20,533 nucleotides of DNA, taken from Megamonas sp. UBA1799 (GTDB lineage: Bacteria; Bacillota; Negativicutes; Selenomonadales; Selenomonadaceae). The DNA lies in contig DCFR01000023.1 in the NCBI GenBank assembly GCA_002319815.1, forward strand, positions 5,228 through 25,760, written 5' to 3'. Below, piece by piece: positions 16,014 to 20,533 of this stretch (position 1 is the stretch's first letter; the number at the start of each line of letters is the position of its first letter). The notes beneath the pieces were generated by a model. That model had not been told where the DNA came from. It made no database searches and was given only the letters and a program-made list of their open reading frames with translations. The position numbers and the translations under genes were made by a program.

Positions 16014-16619
16014 ATGGACCGGAGAATTTTAAAAACGAAAAAATGTTTAAAAGATACCCTGCGCACTTTACTGGCGGAAGTACCTTTCGAAAAAATTACC
16101 GTGACGGAAATCTGCAACGAAGCCAATACCGGCCGTCTCACTTTTTACAAATACTACACCGATAAAATGGATCTGCTGCAGGACTGTTTTCGGGACATGC
16201 AGCTGGAAACACAGAAACGCTATGAAATCCTGCAAAAAGACAATGAAAAGCGCGACTTTCATCAAAGTTTTCTGAATCTCACCGAAGCCATCATGGATAT
16301 GGCCAGTAAAAATTCCTACGCAATCAGCAAGTTGCTTTTAAACTCCAATACGCTGCTGATGTATTATCAGTTTGTCATGAATAATCTGGAAAAATTTGAA
16401 TTGCATGGGCCGCAAAATTTTACAACCAAATATAACCGAAAACAGCTGAATTCTTTTCTTACCATGGGATTATGGGGCTTTGTATATGCCAATGGACCGG
16501 TGTTTGACGAAAAAGAAACGCGGGAAAAAACGCATATGCTGATCCATGATCTGCTGGACAGTAAAATTTTTCAGCCCGCTGCTAAAAAGCCGGGTTCTCC
16601 AACCATCTGCAAGGATTAA
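16014..16619 (+). CDS. TetR/AcrR-family transcriptional regulator
   Basis: This is a DNA-binding repressor-type protein of 201 residues. The N-terminal helix-turn-helix lies at about residues 10-55 (KKCLKDTLRTLLAEVPFEKITVTEI, then GRLTFYKYYTDKMDLL), with the Y-K-Y-Y pattern in the recognition helix region. The rest is helical and would bind an unknown ligand; its pattern (YYQFVMNNLEKFEL, SFLTMGLWGFVYANG) is like the C-terminal domain of DhaS-type TetR proteins. The ATG at 16014 is preceded by AAAGGATG at about eight bases. It is divergent from the B12 radical SAM gene. Regulation of that gene and of itself through the 20-bp palindrome is the simplest reading. It has its own terminator and is separate from bioB. 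Confidence 0.9.
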   Translation: MDRRILKTKKCLKDTLRTLLAEVPFEKITVTEICNEANTGRLTFYKYYTDKMDLLQDCFRDMQLETQKRYEILQKDNEKRDFHQSFLNLTEAIMDMASKNSYAISKLLLNSNTLLMYYQFVMNNLEKFELHGPQNFTTKYNRKQLNSFLTMGLWGFVYANGPVFDEKETREKTHMLIHDLLDSKIFQPAAKKPGSPTICKD

Positions 16620-16622
16620 GAC

Positions 16623-16662
16623 CAGCCGACAGAAACGTAATTTTCTTGTCGGCTGTCTTTTT
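16623..16662 (+). terminator. Intrinsic terminator of tetR
   Basis: CAGCCGACA (16623-16631) pairs with TGTCGGCTG (16647-16655), and inner AGAAA/TTTCT can extend the stem. The tail TCTTTTTGG follows. It starts three bases past the tetR stop and separates tetR from bioB. Confidence 0.85.
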
Positions 16663-16694
16663 GGTTAACCATATATAAATTTTCGGTTGACGAA
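16661..16694. promoter_or_regulatory. BirA box (biotin repressor operator) of bioB
   Basis: TTGGTTAACC (16661-16670), 14 bases, then GGTTGACGAA (16685-16694) form a dyad close to the Firmicute BirA consensus TTGTTAACC-N14/15-GGTTAACAA (eight of nine and seven of nine matches). The right half overlaps the -35 TTGACG of the bioB promoter. Bound BirA-biotinyl-AMP would therefore block RNA polymerase when biotin is plentiful. Confidence 0.85.
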
Positions 16695-16715
16695 TCTGCT
16701 GCGTTGAAATATAAT
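16687..16715 (+). promoter_or_regulatory. Sigma-A promoter of bioB
   Basis: TTGACG (16687-16692) and a perfect TATAAT (16710-16715) are 17 bases apart. The predicted start near 16722 leaves a leader of about 49 bases before the ATG. Confidence 0.88.
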
Positions 16716-16770
16716 GAATTCATACAGTTTTCATAGAAAATTTATTTCCATAAAAGCGAGGCTATTTTAA

Positions 16771-17772
16771 ATGACAATGACCATTCCGGAACTTACTGAA
16801 AAAATCATACAAGGCTATCGTGTCAAACGCGGCGATGATCTTACAATCTTCCTCAACAGCGATTTGGAAAAATTGCAAAAAGGCGCCGGCCAGATACAGA
16901 AACATTTCCGCCGCAATCACATTGATCTCTGCACGATCATCAACGGCCGCAGCGGCCGCTGCAGCGAGAACTGCAAGTATTGCGCGCAGGCTGGATGTCA
17001 TCACACCGGCATTGACGAATACGGTTTTCTGCCCAAAGAAGAAATCATCACGGAAGCCAAAAGGAATCAGGACGCCGGCGTCAATCGCTTTGCCATTGTC
17101 ACTGCTGGGCGGGCGCTGACAGGAGAAGATTTTGAAAAAGCGCTGGATGCTTTTCGCGCGATGAAAAAAGACCTGACCATCGACCTTTGTGCCTCCATGG
17201 GCTTCCTTTCCGCCGAACAGTTTCATCAGTTGCATGAAGCCGGCGTTACCAGTTATCATCACAACATTGAAACTTCCCGCCGCTTCTTTCCGCAGATCTG
17301 TACAACCCATACATATGACGACAAAATCCGCACGATAAAGATTGCACAAAACGAAGGCTTGTGCGTCTGCTCCGGCGGCATCATCGGCATGGGAGAAAAC
17401 TGGGACGACCGCCTTGATATGGCAATCAGCCTGGCCGAGCTGGGTATTGATTCGATTCCGATCAATGCCCTGATGCCGATCAAAGGCACCGCGCTGGAAA
17501 ATCAGCCGCAAATTGCCGGCGCCGACGTACTGCGTACCATTGCCTTCTTCCGCTTTATCAATCCGGAAGCCAACATCCGCCTTGCCGCCGGCCGCAAAGT
17601 ATTGCCGGAACAGGGAGCAACTGCTTTTCTGGCCGGTGCTTCCGCAACGATTACCGGTGATATGCTCACAACCTGCGGGACGACAATCAAAGGTGATTTT
17701 GCGATTCTCAAGCGTCTGGGCCTCTCCAACGAAGGCGCCAACGACTGGGATGATGACTTCGCCGCTAAATAA
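16771..17772 (+). CDS. bioB: Biotin synthase BioB (anaerobe-type auxiliary cluster site)
   Basis: This radical SAM enzyme inserts sulfur into dethiobiotin to make biotin. The radical SAM cluster motif CSENCKYC is at 64-71, and family blocks follow: SYHHNIETSRR, THTYDDKI, CSGGIIGMGE and IRLAAGR. Of the E. coli [2Fe-2S] ligands, Cys128 (here Cys140), Cys188 (Cys200) and Arg260 (Arg270) are kept, but Cys97 is replaced by Ala (RFAIVTAGR, Ala108). Cys177 (ICTTHTY), Cys198 and Cys302 (LTTCG) are extra. This fits the anaerobe-type (Type II) BioB reported to use a different auxiliary cluster. The ATG at 16771 has GCGAGG upstream; an ATG at 16777 is possible. No bioF, bioA or bioD is nearby. Control by BirA is likely. 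Confidence 0.95.
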   Translation: MTMTIPELTEKIIQGYRVKRGDDLTIFLNSDLEKLQKGAGQIQKHFRRNHIDLCTIINGRSGRCSENCKYCAQAGCHHTGIDEYGFLPKEEIITEAKRNQDAGVNRFAIVTAGRALTGEDFEKALDAFRAMKKDLTIDLCASMGFLSAEQFHQLHEAGVTSYHHNIETSRRFFPQICTTHTYDDKIRTIKIAQNEGLCVCSGGIIGMGENWDDRLDMAISLAELGIDSIPINALMPIKGTALENQPQIAGADVLRTIAFFRFINPEANIRLAAGRKVLPEQGATAFLAGASATITGDMLTTCGTTIKGDFAILKRLGLSNEGANDWDDDFAAK

Positions 17773-17803
17773 ATCTGCCAACAACATCATATATATGTAT
17801 ATG

Positions 17804-17845
17804 CAAACAACCCCGGGCCATCCTGCCGCGGGGTTGTTTGTATTG
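17804..17845 (+). terminator. Probable terminator of bioB
   Basis: CAAACAACCCCG (17804-17815) and CGGGGTTGTTTG (17829-17840) form a perfect 12-bp stem. The 3' arm itself ends in a U-rich TTGTTTG followed by TATTG. It lies about 30 bases past the bioB stop. Confidence 0.7.
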
Positions 17846-17857
17846 ATCTGCCTGAAA

Positions 17858-17899
17858 CCAAAAAGCAGTCTGGAATACTTTGTTCGTATTCCAGACTGC
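17858..17899 (-). terminator. Intrinsic terminator of sucCD
   Basis: GCAGTCTGGAATAC (17865-17878) and GTATTCCAGACTGC (17886-17899) form a perfect 14-bp stem with a 7-base loop. On the minus strand TTTTTGG follows. It begins about 23 bases after the sucD stop. Confidence 0.9.
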
Positions 17900-17922
17900 C
17901 GCTATGCTCGTTTAAACTTTAT

Positions 17923-18828
17923 TCAGCAGGTATGGCACTGCTCATACAAGCCTGCTTTTTTCAGCACCTGTACAGCCGTTTCGCCCATATGGGCTACCGT
18001 ATCCGCTACCTCAATGCCAGCGTCATTCAGCGCACGGATTTTATCGGCTGCAGTTCCCTTGCCGCCGGAAATAATCGCGCCGGCATGGCCCATGCGTTTG
18101 CCCGGAGGCGCCTGCCGTCCGCTGATGAAACCGATGACCGGTTTCTTCATGTTCGCCTTAACCCAGGCCGCCGCCTCTTCTTCCGCCGTGCCGCCGATTT
18201 CGCCGATCAGCATCACCGCCAGCGTATCATCGTCCTGATTAAAAGCATCCAAAACCTCGATGAAATCAATGCCCTTGATTGGATCGCCGCCAATGCCGAC
18301 CGCCGTCGTCTGGCCAATGCCGGCCATTGTCAACTGGTAAGTCACCTCATAAGTCAACGTCCCGGAACGCGAAACGACACCGACATGCCCCTTTTTATGA
18401 ATGTACGTCGGAATCAGCCCCAGGCGGCACTCATCCACGGTGAGAATTCCCGGACAGTTCGGTCCGATCAGTTTTGTATTCTTTCCCTGCATGAAACGGC
18501 GAACCCGGATCATATCCAGCACCGGAATATGCTCCGTGATGCAGACAATGAGATCCAGTCCGGCATCGACACCCTCGCAAATCGAATCCGCTGCAAAGCG
18601 CGCCGGTACATAAATCACCGAAACATTGGCGCCGGTCTCATCCACCGCATCCTGCACCGTATTGAATACCGGCACCTGTCCCAGCACCTTTTCGCCGGCT
18701 TTGCCCGGCGTTACGCCGGCAACGACATTCGTGCCGTATTCCAGCATAACCTTTGTATGAAATGTTGCCTGCTTGCCCGTAATGCCCTGCACGACAACTT
18801 TGCTATTTTTGCCAACAAAAATTCCCAT
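17923..18828 (-). CDS. sucD: Succinyl-CoA synthetase alpha subunit (ADP-forming type)
   Basis: This is the alpha subunit of succinyl-CoA synthetase, which interconverts succinate, CoA and ATP with succinyl-CoA, ADP and phosphate. It is 301 residues, slightly longer than E. coli SucD (289). The CoA-binding Rossmann domain begins MGIFVGKNSKVVVQGITGKQ. The phosphorylated His is His248 in KRMGHAGAIISGG, and the ligase block IGPNCPGILT (121-130) and SRSGTLTYEV (153-162) are intact. The ATG at 18828 has AGGGGGG nine bases upstream. It lies 15 bases after the sucC stop, so the pair is one operon. In an anaerobe the enzyme may serve succinate or propionate metabolism rather than a full TCA cycle; that is inference. 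Confidence 0.95.
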   Translation of the reverse strand: MGIFVGKNSKVVVQGITGKQATFHTKVMLEYGTNVVAGVTPGKAGEKVLGQVPVFNTVQDAVDETGANVSVIYVPARFAADSICEGVDAGLDLIVCITEHIPVLDMIRVRRFMQGKNTKLIGPNCPGILTVDECRLGLIPTYIHKKGHVGVVSRSGTLTYEVTYQLTMAGIGQTTAVGIGGDPIKGIDFIEVLDAFNQDDDTLAVMLIGEIGGTAEEEAAAWVKANMKKPVIGFISGRQAPPGKRMGHAGAIISGGKGTAADKIRALNDAGIEVADTVAHMGETAVQVLKKAGLYEQCHTC

Positions 18829-18843
18829 TTATTTCGGCCCCCC

Positions 18844-20037
18844 TCAGGCATTCGCTGTTAATTCAGCAGCTTTTTTTGCAGCGAGTTCAACAATGAGCTT
18901 TGCGCCATCTTCCATTTTTGGCGCCATGATGACTTCCGGAACCTGCGCGTCCACCAAAATCTGACGGCCTTTTTCAACATTCGTCCCATCCAGACGAACT
19001 ACAACCGGTACCCGGAGTCCAACGACCTTGGCCGCCTCAACAATGCCGGCAGCAATCACGTCACATTTATTGATGCCGCCGAAAATATTGACGAATACGC
19101 CATGAACCTGATCATCCGACTGCATGATGCGGAAAGCTTCCGCAATCTTTTCAACGGTAGAATCGCCGCCGACATCAAGGAAATTGGCCGGCTCCCCACC
19201 ATAAAATTTAATAATATCAACCGTAGCCATAGCCAGCCCGGCGCCGTTTACCATACAAGCGACATCGCCGCCAAGATTGACATAAGAGAGTGCCGCCTTA
19301 GCTGCCGCACGTTCCTTTGGATCTTCTTCGCTCTCATCACGAAGCGCTTCAATATCCGGATGCCGGAACAAGCCGCTGTCATCAAAATTCAATTTGGCAT
19401 CCAGCGCAATAACATCATTCTGCTTCGTTACAACCAGCGGATTAATCTCTGCCAGAGAGCAATCCTTGCCAATAAAGGCATTATAAAGACAAGTCATCAG
19501 TTTTGTTACCTTGCCAAGCACTTCCGGCTTAAAATGCATGCGATACGCCATCCGGCGCGTTTGAAAAGGCATGAGCCCGATGACCGGATCGATGAACTCT
19601 TTAAAAATCTTTTCCGGAGTTTCTTCCGCTACTTCCTCAATTTCCATCCCGCCGGCCTCAGAACCCATCATGACAACCTGCGCGGTTTTACGGTCAATAA
19701 CAAAACTCAGGTAATATTCTTTAGCAATATCAGATCCGGCTTCAATCAACAGGCGATTGACCTGCTTGCCTTCCGGACCAGTTTGCTTCGTAACCAGTGT
19801 TTTACCTAATAGTTCCGACGCGTAAAATTTCACATCATCAATATTATGGGCAAGTTTTACGCCGCCAGCCTTGCCGCGTCCACCCGCATGAATCTGCGCC
19901 TTCACGACCACCACCGGGGTGCCGAGATCCTTGGCGATACGCGCCGCCTCCTCCGGACTAAACGCCGCGTTGCCATTGGGCACATTGACGCCATATGATT
20001 TCAGGATTTGCTTACTTTGGTACTCATGGATATTCAT
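18844..20037 (-). CDS. sucC: Succinyl-CoA synthetase beta subunit (ADP-forming type)
   Basis: This is the nucleotide- and succinate-binding beta subunit, partner of SucD. At 397 residues it is close to E. coli SucC (388). The ATP-grasp domain covers about 1-230, opening MNIHEYQSKQILKSYGVNVP, with VVVKAQIHAGGRGKAGGVKL next. The ligase-CoA domain follows, with GGDVACMVNGAGLAMATVD and FVNIFGGINKCDVIA. The ATG at 20037 follows GGGAGG with good spacing. A promoter and a leader of about 64 bases lie upstream. Confidence 0.96.
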   Translation of the reverse strand: MNIHEYQSKQILKSYGVNVPNGNAAFSPEEAARIAKDLGTPVVVVKAQIHAGGRGKAGGVKLAHNIDDVKFYASELLGKTLVTKQTGPEGKQVNRLLIEAGSDIAKEYYLSFVIDRKTAQVVMMGSEAGGMEIEEVAEETPEKIFKEFIDPVIGLMPFQTRRMAYRMHFKPEVLGKVTKLMTCLYNAFIGKDCSLAEINPLVVTKQNDVIALDAKLNFDDSGLFRHPDIEALRDESEEDPKERAAAKAALSYVNLGGDVACMVNGAGLAMATVDIIKFYGGEPANFLDVGGDSTVEKIAEAFRIMQSDDQVHGVFVNIFGGINKCDVIAAGIVEAAKVVGLRVPVVVRLDGTNVEKGRQILVDAQVPEVIMAPKMEDGAKLIVELAAKKAAELTANA

Positions 20038-20107
20038 AGCCTTGCCTCCCTAATTGATTTGGAACCCAACTATTATTCATTATCATTTCTTCAGGTTAAC
20101 AAGTTAT

Positions 20108-20136
20108 ATTGTAACCGTTTTTTTCTGTTTCGTCTA
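20108..20136 (-). promoter_or_regulatory. Probable promoter of sucCD
   Basis: On the minus strand TAGACG (20136-20131) is followed after 17 bases by TACAAT (20113-20108), matching consensus at four and five of six positions. The predicted start is near 20101. Confidence 0.6.
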
Positions 20137-20533
20137 CTAAATATTTAAAATAATTGAGTCTATATACCCGTTTTTCACATATCTTGCATTATCGCAAAAT
20201 CCAGTCTACAACTGCTTTCTCGGGATATAACTAGCATTACATATTACACGCTATTATAGATTAAAATACAGCCATGCAGACATATTGCAGACAAAAAACA
20301 GGTGTTGCACATATAGCAGCAACGCATATGACGATTTACCAACAAATATTTTTCCATCGAAGCTTATCATCAAGGTTTTCTTGTATATGTTTCTTTAGAT
20401 AATCAAAATGCCTGTCCTTTTATAGGGGGGTTAAAATACAAGTTATATATTTTTAAAAACACATAGTTTGCTGCTTGATAAGATGGTGAAGCCCATTTAC
20501 ATTTCATTTCTAGTGTAATGACATGATGAAAAA
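20137..20533. other. AT-rich non-coding end of the window
   Basis: No frame of useful length or clear ribosome site is seen on either strand in these 397 bases. TGCAGACA occurs twice close together (about 20275-20293), and GTTGC/GCAAC (about 20304-20323) could form a small hairpin. Neither is strong enough to name. The stretch probably holds upstream control sequence for sucCD and for a gene beyond the right edge. Confidence 0.5.

Noticed and set aside
16762..17790. 342-codon open frame on the minus strand opposite bioB
   Set aside because: It mirrors bioB, which has a complete radical SAM motif, promoter and operator. The antisense frame has none of these.
20090..20102. Exact BirA half-site TTGTTAACC on the minus strand in the sucC leader
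   Set aside because: At 14-15 base spacing the second half matches only about five of nine positions, so no dyad exists and biotin control of sucCD is not supported.

Overview
The window looks like a chromosomal core-gene segment from an anaerobic, outer-membrane-bearing Firmicute, most likely class Negativicutes (Veillonellaceae, Acidaminococcaceae or relatives). This is inferred from four things. The block phoH-ybeY-era-recO ... glyQS ... dnaG-rpoD follows Firmicute gene order. A glycine T-box leader and a Gram-positive-type BirA box are present. A secreted LptA/OstA-like protein implies lipopolysaccharide export. The biotin synthase has auxiliary-cluster residues unlike the aerobic enzyme. 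Genus is not assigned. I see no phage, transposon, CRISPR array, tRNA or rRNA.

Layout. 1-2413 (minus): dnaG primase followed by rpoD, which runs off the left edge. 2414-2790: a long non-coding stretch with a probable dnaG promoter, a segment that could fold into a multi-helix RNA, and the dgt terminator. 2791-3786 (minus): dgt, a dNTP triphosphohydrolase. 3951-4430 (plus): an LptA-like gene with its own strong promoter and a bidirectional terminator. 4528-7469 (minus): glyQ-glyS with a 4-base overlap, behind a glycine T-box leader and promoter. 7811-9502 (plus): a lone polytopic membrane protein resembling DUF6056, with its own promoter, a TTG start and a bidirectional terminator. 9647-12832 (minus): phoH-ybeY-era-recO as a compact operon. 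13117-15874 (minus): a GT-A-like glycosyltransferase downstream of a B12-binding radical SAM enzyme. 16014-16619 (plus): a divergent TetR regulator with a perfect 20-bp palindrome in the shared promoter region. 16771-17772 (plus): bioB under a promoter overlapped by a BirA box. 17923-20037 (minus): sucC-sucD, succinyl-CoA synthetase. 20038-20533: an AT-rich non-coding end holding the sucC promoter.

How the genes work together. Most of the window is housekeeping: replication initiation and transcription (dnaG, rpoD), dNTP balance (dgt), glycine charging (glyQS), ribosome maturation and RNA metabolism (era, ybeY, phoH) and recombination repair (recO). Succinyl-CoA synthetase and biotin synthase would suit an anaerobe handling succinate or propionate through methylmalonyl-CoA, but the enzymes of that route are not in the window. 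The least explained parts are the TetR/B12-radical-SAM/glycosyltransferase unit, the DUF6056-like gene inserted between recO and glyQ, and the structured segment between dgt and dnaG. I did not find clear evidence of a new multi-gene system; these three are the best places to look.
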